Below are positions 1 through 11,342 of a stretch of 43,499 nucleotides of DNA, piece by piece. The notes beneath the pieces are model-generated. The model was not told the DNA's origin. It ran no database searches and saw only the letters and a list, made by a program, of their open reading frames with translations. Source of the DNA: Ministeria vibrans ATCC 50519 (lineage: Eukaryota > Opisthokonta > Filasterea); assembly GCA_943704425.1 (NCBI GenBank), contig CALSCP010000364.1:25791-69289 (forward strand), in the 5' to 3' direction. Made by a program: the position numbers and the translations under genes. Numbering within the stretch: position 1 is the first letter of the stretch; each line of letters starts with the position of its first letter.

Positions 1-3
1 GAG

Positions 4-5
<2 letters not shown>

Positions 6-72
<67 letters not shown>

Positions 73-98
73 TGTGTGTGTGTGTGTATGTGTGTGTA
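6..98. repeat. (TG)n microsatellite
   Basis: A nearly pure TG/GT dinucleotide run with a few interruptions fills the left edge of the window. It lies in an intron of the DAHP synthase gene, directly after the last visible splice donor of that minus-strand gene. Open frames of Cys-Val repeats across it are translations of the repeat and not genes. Confidence 0.97.
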
Positions 99-99
99 C

Positions 100-1993
<1,894 letters not shown>

Positions 1994-1997
1994 CGTC

Positions 1998-2069
1998 AGC
2001 TTCGGCCGAAGCTGCGCGTTTCATTTCTTAGTCGTTACAGTAAATTAGTGTGTAAACACTAAACTGTAA
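1998..2069. promoter_or_regulatory. Palindromes in the divergent DAHP synthase/DJ-1 promoter
   Basis: The 174 bases between the two divergent start codons carry two inverted repeats. AGCTTCGGCCGAAGCT (1998-2013) is a perfect 16-base palindrome ending five bases upstream of the DAHP synthase ATG. At 2035-2069 a compound inverted repeat is formed by TTACAGT and TTAGTGT on the left and ACACTAA and ACTGTAA on the right. It has a 4-base centre and a 3-base AAA bulge on the left side only. Either could be a dimeric regulator site or an RNA hairpin in a 5' UTR. No function is shown by sequence alone. Confidence 0.45.
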
Positions 2070-2167
2070 TATAAAAACAGAAACGTTTCATTTGTCTGTC
2101 GAGAATAACACTCGAGATCAGTCAAAAGAGAAAAATCTAGTCAGACAAAAACCTCACGTTCACAGTG

Positions 2168-2876
2168 ATGGTGCGCGTTCTTGTTCCGATCACGACGGAC
2201 AGCGAAGAGATTGAAAGCGTTTCGATTATAGATACACTTGTGCGCGCAGGTGCGTCGGTCACCGTCGCGTCTGCGGAGAACCAACTCCAGGCAAGTTCAC
2301 ACCAACGCAAACCCGCAACGTGAAAACACGCTCGTTCCGTCGACAGGTACGATGCTCTCGCGGCGTGAATCTTGTAGCCGACGTGCTTCTGAGCGATGTC
2401 GCTGTTGACACGCTCTTCGATGCCATTGCCATTCCAGGAGGTGAGTTCCGCGCGACCAAAAGTGAGTGAGTCGTGTTCACCCCCCTTCTTCCGTTCAGGC
2501 TCCGGTGCCAAAGCGCTGGCGTCAAATGCGCACCTGTCTGCCCTGCTTCAGAGTCATTATGAAGCAGGCCGCATTGTGGCGGCTGTCTGTGCGGCTCCGG
2601 CACTCGTTTTGGCGCCATTGGGACTGCTGGATGGCAAGAGAGCGACCGGCTATCCTGCGACACACGACAACATCCCAAACTGCGTTCGCGATGAGGCGGT
2701 TGTGCGCGACGGTACAACCCATTGAACGACCCCATTGCATTCAATGCCCCTCTGTAGGCAATGTGATCACTGCTACTGGGCCCGCGACTTCGATTCGCTT
2801 TGCTATTGAGATTGCCGACGCACTATTTGGAGCGGAGATGAGCGCGACGCTTCGAAAGCAGATGCTCGTCGACTGA
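2168..2876 (+). CDS. PARK7: DJ-1/PARK7-like glyoxalase/deglycase-family protein
   Basis: A 182-residue DJ-1/PfpI protein in four exons: 2168-2290, 2347-2440, 2499-2711 and 2758-2876. Human DJ-1 has 189 residues, so it is full length. It starts MVRVLVPITTDSEEIESVS, giving the conserved Glu near residue 14-15. The nucleophile elbow is VAAVCAAPALVLAPLGLL, with the reactive Cys that corresponds to Cys106 of DJ-1. The oxyanion segment is LFDAIAIPGGSGAKAL, and the conserved tail TATGPATSIRFAIEIADAL is present. The family acts in oxidative-stress response, with glyoxalase or chaperone activities debated. The first intron uses a GC donor (CAG|GCAAGT at 2291-2292, acceptor AG 2345-2346). Splicing there joins QLQ to VRCSRGV in the frame expected for DJ-1. 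There is no PTS1 or signal peptide, so the protein is probably cytosolic. It converges on the SERINC 3' exons. Confidence 0.95.
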
Positions 2877-2952
2877 AGACCGAAGAGCAGCATTTTGATA
2901 TTATATAGACCAAAAAGAAAAAATAAGTGTTACAATATGGTATTTTCTGTTT

Positions 2953-3383
2953 TCAAGAGAAGTCTCTGTCGGGCAACACAGCGGGAGCAATGACAGTCCA
3001 GAGATAGAGCAGCCACACCAGCCAGGAGGAGACCATCTGGACCCACAGCGACGCATCGTCCGAGCCCAGTGTCACCAGTTGCTGCAGAAAAAACCAATGA
3101 GTCAGTTAGAAGGCAGAGGGAGGGGGGTGAGGGGTACATTGTGGACTGTGGGATGGACAAAGCCCGTGAGGAGCAGCGCAGAGTACATTGCCGCACCGGC
3201 ATACGTCACATGAAACCAGAAGTACGAATACTTGGTCGCCTACATAGATGTACAAGCAAGGACTGAGCGGGTGTTGTTGATGTGTATCTGTGTGTTTGTG
3301 TGGCGTACATCTGCTTCGTCGTTGTACTCGTCCATGTCCCCCCGTTCAGTATCGCGCTGGAGCAAAGGTGTCTCGTTTGACGC
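2953..3383 (-). CDS. SERINC: SERINC (serine incorporator), C-terminal exons only
   Basis: Three exons (3383-3309, 3239-3138, 3081-2953) encode 101 residues that match the end of SERINC/TDE1 family multi-pass membrane proteins. They include an acidic loop with ETPLLQRD, the segment YSYFWFHVTYAGAAMYSALL, then WVQMVSSWLVWLLYLWTVIA and the terminal LPDRDFS. SERINCs are 9-11-helix proteins of the endomembrane system and plasma membrane, linked to lipid scrambling and serine-lipid metabolism. The first exon here opens in phase 0 after acceptor AG at 3385-3384, and upstream there is only the poly-T junction. The missing N-terminal 326 codons are present at 22463-20719, which also ends in phase 0. 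See the finding on the split gene. This fragment alone cannot be a functional gene. Confidence 0.9.
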
Positions 3384-3420
3384 CTGCAGTCCATTTCGCG
3401 TCAGTCTCCATTCTCCCCTT

Positions 3421-3455
<35 letters not shown>

Positions 3456-3460
3456 CTTAG
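3384..3460. other. Poly-T junction between SERINC fragment and SWI/SNF fragment
   Basis: A run of 33 T (3423-3455) separates the acceptor of a SERINC intron on the minus strand (3385-3384) from the acceptor of a SWI/SNF intron on the plus strand (3459-3460). Both flanking genes lack their upstream exons here. I infer that two contig ends were joined on the homopolymer. Confidence 0.6.
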
Positions 3461-6400
3461 GACAAAGCTGTGCTGTCGAAGATCAACTGGCACTACATCA
3501 TCATTGACGAAGGGCACCGCATGAAGAATCACAATTGCAAACTGTCGCAGACACTCACTCAACACTACAGCTCGGCCAACCGTCTTCTGTTGAGTGGCAC
3601 TCCCCTTCAGAACAACCTTCAAGAGATGTGGGCGCTTCTCAACTTCTTGCTTCCGTCCATTTTCAACTCACCCGAGACCTTTGACGAGTGGTTCAACAAG
3701 CCATTTGCCAACACGGGCGAGAAACTTGAGCTCACCGAGGAAGAGACCATTCTTGTGCTCCGTCGACTTCACAAGGTGACACACACCCTCGCACACATAT
3801 AATGATTATAATATATACACACACATACATTCATTCACAACCTCTTTTTTTGTCATTGTCCGGTTGCTTATCCCTTTCCTTCTTTTTAGGTGTTGCGCCC
3901 GTTTCTGTTGCGTCGGCTGAAAAAGGACGTGGAGAGCCAACTGCCCGACAAGGTGGAGTATGTGTTGAAATGCGAGATGTCGGGGCTGCAGCGCCGTGTA
4001 TACCTCAAGATGAAGGACAAAGGGATCCTTCTGACGGAGAATGGCAGCAAGAAGCCCGGCAAGACTTCACAGAACCAGCTTATGAACACCATTATGCAAC
4101 TGCGCAAGATCTGCAACCACCCGTTTATGTTCCAGGAGGTTGAACTCGCCATGGCCCGCCACCTCGGCTACACCACCAACACGGTGCATGGCCGCGATCT
4201 TGTGCGCGCTGCTGGCAAATTTGAGCTCCTTGATCGGCTGTTGCCGAAGCTCATTCGCTTCAACCATCGTGTTCTCATGTTTTGTCAGGTACGGTGGACA
4301 CATTTTTTTTGTCGAGCCAGCAAACCCCCGTGTATGCCCAAGACTGATGCCAGACGTGTTTCTTTTTTTCTTTTCTTTTTTTCATTTTTTTTTCTCACAG
4401 ATGACCAATCTGATGACGGTGATGGAGGACTTTTTGGCGTGGAAAGGGATCAAATATCTGCGTTTGGATGGTAGCACGAAGCCAGAGGAGCGCGGAGAGC
4501 TACTGGAGAAGTTCAATGCGCCCGACTCGCCCTACTTTCTGTTTCTGCTGTCGACTCGCGCCGGTGGACTCGGGCTCAACCTGCAAACGGCGGACACGGT
4601 GATCATCTTTGACTCGGACTGGAACCCGCATCAGGACCAACAGGCCCAGGACCGCGCACACCGCATTGGGCAGAAGAACGAAGTGCGTGTCTTCCGACTC
4701 GTCATTGCCAATTCGGTGGAGGAGAAGATTCTGGCAGCGGCGCAGTACAAACTGGACATGGACGAGAAGGTCATTCAAGCAGGCAAGTTTGACCAGAAAT
4801 CGACGGGTGCGGAGCGTCGTCAGCTCCTTGAGGCGCTTGTGAGTGGAGGTGAGCGCGACGAGGACGAAGAGGAAGAGGTATAGTATTTGTATTATTTTTA
4901 TTATTCTTAATATTTTTATTATTATTAATTTTAATATTATTTATATTAATTATTAGCTGGTTGACGATGAGATGCTGAACACAATGGTGGCGCGTACGGA
5001 CGAGGAGTTTGCGGTGTTTCAGCAGATGGACTTGGACGTGCGGGCGCAGGACGAGCATCGGCTGTTTCAGGAGAAGGAGCTGCCCGAGGAGATGCTGGTT
5101 GACGAACCAGAGGTGGACAGCGAGGAGCTGGCCGCCCAGGCCGCTGCTGACTTTGGCCGCGGACGGCGTGAGCGCAAGGATGTCGCCTATGACGATGGAA
5201 TGAGCGAGGCGCAGTTCTTACGCGTATGACTCTATACATGGATACTGAGGAGCGACAATTTTGGCGGACTAACTGTCTACGTTTGTTGTTCTTGTTGTTG
5301 TCATTCTGTCAGGCGGCTGAGGCAGGCGAGATTGACGAGTCACTGTCGCGCAAACGCTCACGCAGTAGGGCAATGGGGAGCCCAACGAGCAGCGGCTATG
5401 TGTCACCTGCGGTTGGCTCACGCGTATTCTATCACACAACACTTTCTGGTACGAGAACCTGATTTTTGTGCTTGTTTGTTTGTAGGCCCAGTCTCCGTCG
5501 GGTGGTGATCCACACTTGCGATCCCTGTTGTTGTTGCTGTATTCACAAATGACCGAACAGAAGGACGCGTAAGCACACACACACACACACACACCACAAA
5601 GACATACACCACAAAGACACACACACACACAAAGACATTCACCACAAAGACACACACACAAACACAAACACAAACACACACTCACTCTCTTACGCTTGAC
5701 TTCTACTCACTTGTTCACCTGCCGCAACCTTGCTCACTTCACGTTTTCACCCACTCACTTTTTTTACTCCGTTTGTTGCAGCAATGGCGATCAGCTTGTG
5801 ATGGACTTTGTGCGCCTTCCGTCTCGTCGCGACTTGCCCTATTACTACACTGTCATTCAGCAACCAATGGACTTTGTTCGTATCAAGGTACTTTTTCTTT
5901 TATTCCTTTGAATCTCCCTTATAGTTTTTTTTTTTGTTGTCGATTGTTCGATGATGTAGTCTAAGATTTCTCAGAATCGCTATGGAAGCGTCGACGAAAT
6001 GGCTGCCGACGTTATGTACGAGAGAAAATTTAACACATTACACTCACATACACACACACACTCACTCACTCTCACCCTCTTTCTTTTTCTCTCACACTTT
6101 GTTTCTCTCCCCCTCCCCCTTCTCTCTCACACTTTGTTTCTTTCTCCCTACTCCTTTTCTCTTTCTCCTTCTCTACACTTAGACTTCTATGTGACAATGC
6201 TGAGCAGTTCAATCAGGAGGACTCGGAAATCTATCAGACGTCCAAGCAGATTCGACAGTTGTGGAGAGACGTGACGCAATCGGTGCTCGGCGAGACGCTC
6301 CATGACGAGACCGCCACCACCACCACCACCACGGAAGACGCTGCGACCCCGCGCGTCCTCATTCGTATGCAAGCGCCCAAGCGCAGTGCTGACGAGGCCT

Positions 6401-6474
6401 CTCACGATGCAGGTTGTGACACGTCGACTGCCCCCGAATGGGAGACCGAGCCCAAACGCCCGCGTCTCGATTAG
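3461..6474 (+). CDS. SWI/SNF chromatin-remodelling ATPase (BRM/SMARCA2/4, Sth1/Snf2 type), 5'-truncated
   Basis: The C-terminal 697 codons of a BRM-type ATPase in nine visible exons: 3461-3775, 3890-4288, 4401-4877, 4957-5223, 5313-5411, 5486-5568, 5782-5887, 5960-6015 and 6183-6474. The sequence starts at helicase motif II (DEGHRMKN). It continues through [20 protein letters not shown], the [10 protein letters not shown] bridge, [24 protein letters not shown] and [11 protein letters not shown] (motifs V and VI). A SnAC-like acidic region follows (about residues 360-490). The end is a bromodomain with [12 protein letters not shown] and [14 protein letters not shown], whose FN asparagine should bind acetyl-lysine. 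Motifs I and Ia and the QLQ and HSA regions are absent because the window switches to SERINC sequence just upstream. The C-terminal tail is KRPRLD. This is the motor of a nucleosome-sliding complex in the nucleus. A second candidate would be another SNF2 subfamily, but DEGHRMKN plus bromodomain points to BRM. Confidence 0.93.
5572..5690. repeat. CA-rich microsatellite in SWI/SNF intron
   Basis: Imperfect CACA repeats with repeated CACAAAGACA units fill most of the intron between exons 5486-5568 and 5782-5887. Confidence 0.9.
6085..6180. repeat. Pyrimidine-rich intronic repeat (CACTTTGTTTCTTTCTCC type)
   Basis: Two copies of a CTCTCACACTTTGTTTC unit lie in the SWI/SNF intron 6016-6182. The second continues TTTCTCC, the same 18 bases as on the minus strand of the SERINC intron near 21700. 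Related units occur in introns of the DUF1765 gene and VPS50. Confidence 0.6.
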
Positions 6475-6752
6475 AAGTAAATCAACTGAAGAAGAAGAAG
6501 AAGAAGACATTTCCAATTTATTATCAATCACAAACGAAAAGCCACAACACAAACAGCTCAGAACCACCTTCTAAGCTACGGGAGCGAACTGATTTTTTTT
6601 TTATAATAATTGTGACTTCAATTTCTTTTAAAACTATTTTGATTGAAGTAATAAAATAAATTAATGAGTCGCCGGCACACACTTAATCTTCCTCTCCCTT
6701 GCCTTACGCCGTGCTGCACTTTGCTTTGCACGCCTGGCACCGTTGATCTAGA

Positions 6753-8486
6753 ATGCTGCGCTCGCTCTCCCGTGGAGCGCATGCGGCGAGCTGGACACGG
6801 GCGATTCTGACCCGGTCTGCAGCGGCCGCCACGCGACCCCTTGTGGCGGCTCGCCGAATGACCTCGGCGGCCGCAGTCGAGGAGCCGATCGAAGAGACGA
6901 CCTTTAGCAGCATCGGCGTCCATCCCGACCTGGTCAAAGCTCTGGCGAAGAAGGGCCTCGAGAACGCCTTTCCCATTCAGGCCAAGACGTTTGCCGCGGC
7001 CGCCAACGGCGACGACATCTTTGCGCAGGCTATCACCGGCAGTGGTAAGACACTTGCCTTCCTCTTGCCCGTGCTGCATCGCCACGCATCGCAAGCGGCG
7101 CCGCTCAAACGACGTCGCAAAGTCACGACGCTCGTCCTCTCGCCAACACGTGAGCTTTGCAAGCAAATTCAGTCGGTCTGCCAAGCCTACGAAGAGTGCA
7201 CCAAGGCCCGATCTCTCTCTGTGTACGGTGGCGCCCCGTACAGCCAACAGTCAGGCCCGCTGCAAGCGCAGCTCGTCGACATTGTGATCGGCACGCCCGG
7301 CCGTGTCCAGGATATGATCAACCGAGGCGACTTGTCCCTCTCCAACTTGAAAACGTTGGTCCTCGACGAGGCCGACGAAATGCTCGAGCGCGGCTTCAAG
7401 CGCGAGGTCGACGATATTCTTCAAGCGTGCCCCCCCGCCGCGGACCGCCAGACGCTGCTCCTCAGCGCCACTCTGCCCTCCCACATCCGCAAACTCTGCA
7501 GCCAGTACATGAACAACGTCAAGTACATCGACCTGGTCAACGACTTGGGCAAGTCACCTAGCCGTGTCACGCACGAGGTCGCGCCCATGCGTCGCGCCTC
7601 TGTCCAGAAACTGAGCGAAAACGTTGGTCACATCATGACCAAGACGGAGAGCAAGTCAGCCATTGTCTTCTGCAACACCAGACGCATGGTCGATCAAATT
7701 ACCGACGGCTTGTGCGACAACGGCATCGACGCCGTGGCACTGCACGGTGCTCTCACGCAAGGTCGCCGTGACTCCACCATGGCCAAGTTCCGTCGTGGCT
7801 CGGCAAGCGTCTTGGTCTGCACCGACATTGCCGCGCGTGGCATCGACGTCCCCAACTGCGACATTGTCATTCAAGCGCTCCCGCCAACCAACTATGCCTA
7901 CTACTTGCACCGCAGTGGCCGCACAGGTCGTGCGGGGCGCAGCGGCCGCTCCATCACAATTGTCTACCAACGCGACCCGGAGCACAACGCCTTCTTCCGC
8001 CACATCCGCGAAAAGTGCGATGTCACCATCTCGGACGCTTTCGAAGAGCTCAAGTCGTACGAGTCCGCAGTCGACAGTGATACTGACAGCAACCAGAAAT
8101 GGGGCGACGAAAATCGCCAAAACACGGGAGGTGGTGGTGGTAGCTATGGTCGTGGTGGCGATGGCGATGGCGGTTATGGTCGTGGCCGTGGTGGCGCTGG
8201 ATACGGTCGAGGTGGCGGCGGTGGTGCCGGGTACGGTCGTGGTGGTGGCTATGGTGGTGGTGGTGGTCGTGGTGGTGGTGGAGGCGGTTACGGCGTCTCC
8301 AACGACTACAGCGAGCGTCGTGGCCGTGACAGCGGGAGCTTCGGTCGTCGTCGTGGTGGTGGCGCTAGCCGTTATGACGACTTTGACGAGGACGACGACT
8401 CTTCCTTTTCCCGCCATACTTCCAGGTCGCGCTCTACCCGTGACAGCCACTCCGGTCGTTTTAGTCGCAGTGACGATTTTGAGTGA
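6753..8486 (+). CDS. DEAD-box ATP-dependent RNA helicase, probably mitochondrial, Gly-rich tail
   Basis: A single uninterrupted frame of 577 residues. Residues 1-45 (MLRSLSRGAHAASWTRAI, then RSAAAATRPLVAARR) are basic, Ser/Ala/Arg-rich and free of acidic residues, as in a mitochondrial presequence. The core follows in canonical order: a Q motif around FSSIGVHPDL...FPIQ, AITGSGKT (residues 93-100), PTRELCKQI, GTPGR, DEAD (residues 205-208), SAT, VFCNTRR, ARGID and HRSGRTGRAGRSG. Residues about 450-535 are a GYGRGGG-type low-complexity tail, then an acidic and RS-rich end. The layout resembles plant mitochondrial PMH helicases and the DDX21 group, which remodel structured RNA, including group II introns or rRNA. 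It is one of few intronless genes here, so an old retrocopy is possible. Bases 7382-7415 recur beside the assembly gap at 20663. Confidence 0.93.
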   Translation: MLRSLSRGAHAASWTRAILTRSAAAATRPLVAARRMTSAAAVEEPIEETTFSSIGVHPDLVKALAKKGLENAFPIQAKTFAAAANGDDIFAQAITGSGKTLAFLLPVLHRHASQAAPLKRRRKVTTLVLSPTRELCKQIQSVCQAYEECTKARSLSVYGGAPYSQQSGPLQAQLVDIVIGTPGRVQDMINRGDLSLSNLKTLVLDEADEMLERGFKREVDDILQACPPAADRQTLLLSATLPSHIRKLCSQYMNNVKYIDLVNDLGKSPSRVTHEVAPMRRASVQKLSENVGHIMTKTESKSAIVFCNTRRMVDQITDGLCDNGIDAVALHGALTQGRRDSTMAKFRRGSASVLVCTDIAARGIDVPNCDIVIQALPPTNYAYYLHRSGRTGRAGRSGRSITIVYQRDPEHNAFFRHIREKCDVTISDAFEELKSYESAVDSDTDSNQKWGDENRQNTGGGGGSYGRGGDGDGGYGRGRGGAGYGRGGGGGAGYGRGGGYGGGGGRGGGGGGYGVSNDYSERRGRDSGSFGRRRGGGASRYDDFDEDDDSSFSRHTSRSRSTRDSHSGRFSRSDDFE

Positions 8487-8577
8487 TGTGTTCTGTGCGA
8501 GGGTGTGAATTTTGTGCCTTTTTGTCTGTGACTCTCTTCTCTTCGTCACTGTATGTTGGTGTTTTCAGGTATTTTTT

Positions 8578-8632
8578 ATGTGTGTGTGTGTCTGTTTCTC
8601 TTTGTGTCTGTGTTTGTGTGTGTGTGTGTGTG
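8578..8632. repeat. (GT)n tract in the intergenic spacer 8487-8743
   Basis: Interrupted TG repeats lie in the 257-base convergent spacer between the stop codons of the DEAD-box helicase and the DUF1765 gene. Nothing else is evident in the spacer. Confidence 0.85.
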
Positions 8633-8743
8633 AAGGAGTAATAATTAAACGTAACCCAGAAGGAAAGTTGAGAAATCAAAGGCAGGAACAATTAAACAAA
8701 GTGAACGTTTTGTACATACAATGATGATAAAAATCCACGAAAT

Positions 8744-11269
8744 CTACCAATCTTCGGAGCGGTCGACGGGCTGCTTGGCGTGATTGAAGACCAGTTGGAG
8801 CTCGGGAGGGTCGAAGCGGCCATGTTCTGCGTCCGTATTGTACTTTGCGAGGAGCTCAGCAAACTCAACGCGCGACAGCATGAGATGCTGGGCGGAACTG
8901 GCCGAGACGTGCAAGTGAAAGGGCGAAGTGGTCGTGGAGGTCGTGGTGGTTGAGGTGGCGGTGCGTGTAGATACAGAAGCAATGGCACTGTTTTCGTTGC
9001 TTGTGGTATCGGGAGGGGACGCGTCGGCAAAAAGATTGAGGCTGTTTGTGGAGACAAACGCACGACGAGAGCGCGCGCTCAAGGTTGGCAAAGCATTCGC
9101 ATCGCTCGCATTGCTGCTGGTGCCCTCGGCCAATATGCGCTGTTTCGCCGAGGGCGACACGAGCGAGGGGGTCGACGATGAAGCCTGACGTGTCAGTGTC
9201 AGACACTCTTCTTTGCTCGACAGAATCTGCGGTTCGGACTGTCGACGCGACGAGGACGACGACGAGGCACGAGACAGATCGCGCGGCGTTAAACCCGCTT
9301 CGGAAAGTCGGTCGAGTTCTTCATTGCTGGTCACACTGAGAATACCCGGTACCAGTAAGGAATCCGATGCGGTGTGCGCAAGCAACGGCATCAACTTAAT
9401 GGGTGGCGATGTACGGGTAGGGGCTGTCGCCAATGTAGTGTTGGAGCCACGGGCGCCGGCTGTGCGAGGAGAGCGATCGGGAGAGTGAGGCTGCAACAGC
9501 CGATCGCTATGACTGGCGTGAATGGGAGACGAGACGGGGGGCAGACTGGACGATGAGGTGCTGGTACTCGAGTAGGTGTCGGAGGAGTCACAACGTCGAC
9601 GATCCTCGCGGTATTCAGCGCCGCTGTCATCACTGTGTCCTTCGTCTTCGTCATGGGTCAGAGACGCAAGCGATGCCGAGAGAAGCGACGCGGACGAGCC
9701 TAACGGATGAATCACAAGGGATGCGGCCATGCCACTGCCACCACCAATGTTGCCGTCGCCCATATCGTCGTAAGTGTCGCTGTCACCGCCACACGCGTCC
9801 TCGTCACGATCGTACGCATAGCGATCTTCGTTTAAATAGCCACGAAAGGCGCGAGACAAACCGTCGGGTCCGAATGAGGAGGTGTTGCCTGCCGCTGCAA
9901 TCGCCTCTGTCGCCGATGTGGCGGCAAGTTGGGTGTCGGAAGCCGAGTCGAGATTAGAAGAGGACAAGGATGCAGGCGCATGTGCGGCGATGTCGGAGAC
10001 ACGTGGCGTAACGGTCAACGAACTGGTCAGACTCCTGAGCGTGCTAGTGCTGACATTGCTTGGTCCATCGATAGAAAGAGACGACGTCCCTCGCAATGCG
10101 ATTGAGTCCGATGCTGCTGCAGCAGCAGGTGAATGGTCACCGATGTCGTTGGCATCGTCGCTGTCGTTGTTGAAGTCCTTGACGTCGTTGGATGTGTTGT
10201 TGTTGTTGTTGTTGATGCTGGAAACTACAGTGACGGCAGCCACGGCGTCCGAGGTGGTCGCTGCACTACCGCTGGTGTCACAACGGACACGCGTCGGACT
10301 CGAATCGCAGCACGACACGTCACCGCGCACCTTGACGACGTAGTAGCCGGGTGCGTTTCGATCGATCTCCATGTCAGCGTACATGGCGACTTCCGTCTCG
10401 AATCGACATCGTTTGGCCAGACCGGCGTCGATTTGAGTCACAATGCGTTGCTTGTGCTCGAACAGCATGGAGCGACGGCCGCGCGACTGACTGCCAAGGG
10501 GGCGACCACGCTGCGTGTCGGTCTCGACGTCCGTGATGGGCACACTGGCACAGAGAATGCGATAGACCAAGAGCTGGTGAAAGGTGGCGCGCACTACGTA
10601 ATCGTAGTGGGCAAAGAGACGAAAGAAGATGGGCCCAAGGAGCACGTGGGTGACGAGCTCGTGGCGGTAGAGACCCTCGATGGAGGCAAAGTTACGGTAG
10701 AGTAGCACGAGGGTGTTGCCAACGGTCTCGCACAGGTCTGACTCGAGAAGCATTTGAATGCAACGAAAGAAGAGTGCATAGTCGAAGGTAGTGGGCACAC
10801 TGACGCCCGCCTGCACGAGCGCCCCAAAGAAGCAGTCACAACAGCGAAGGGCTCCCGCCACCTGACTCGGGTGGTTGAGCGAGGTACGGCGCAACACGGT
10901 GGACATGATGGGCGAGAGTAGGTTGACATTGTGAAGGAGGGCGGTCGCCGCCTGCAACAACGACGGAGGGTACTCGCTGACGCGAAGTGCACGCAAATTG
11001 AAGAAGAAGTGTTGTACGAGAACGCCATAGCCGGGGATCACGGCCCAGTCGGAGGCTTCCTTGGTCAAACAGTATTGCACAATCTTCTCGATAAACACCA
11101 TGAAGAGCACACTACCCTTGCGTCGCAGCCGTTCATACCACTCATCTCCAAACTCAAATATCAACTCATCCTGAGCAGCCAATTTCGCTTCGTCTGCCTA
11201 CAAAGGAAAAAAGAATACAAAATAGTATTATTATTGTTTTATTTTTCTATTATTATTGTTTTATTTTTC

Positions 11270-11342
<73 letters not shown>

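Noticed and set aside
2953-3383. A separate small gene made only of the SERINC C-terminal exons
   Set aside because: It has no start codon or N-terminal helices and opens at a splice acceptor. It completes the fragment at 20719-22463 exactly.
7656-8549. A 297-codon minus-strand frame rich in Thr and Ala opposite the DEAD-box gene
   Set aside because: It is the antisense of the Gly-rich GGN repeats and helicase motifs; low-complexity shadow.
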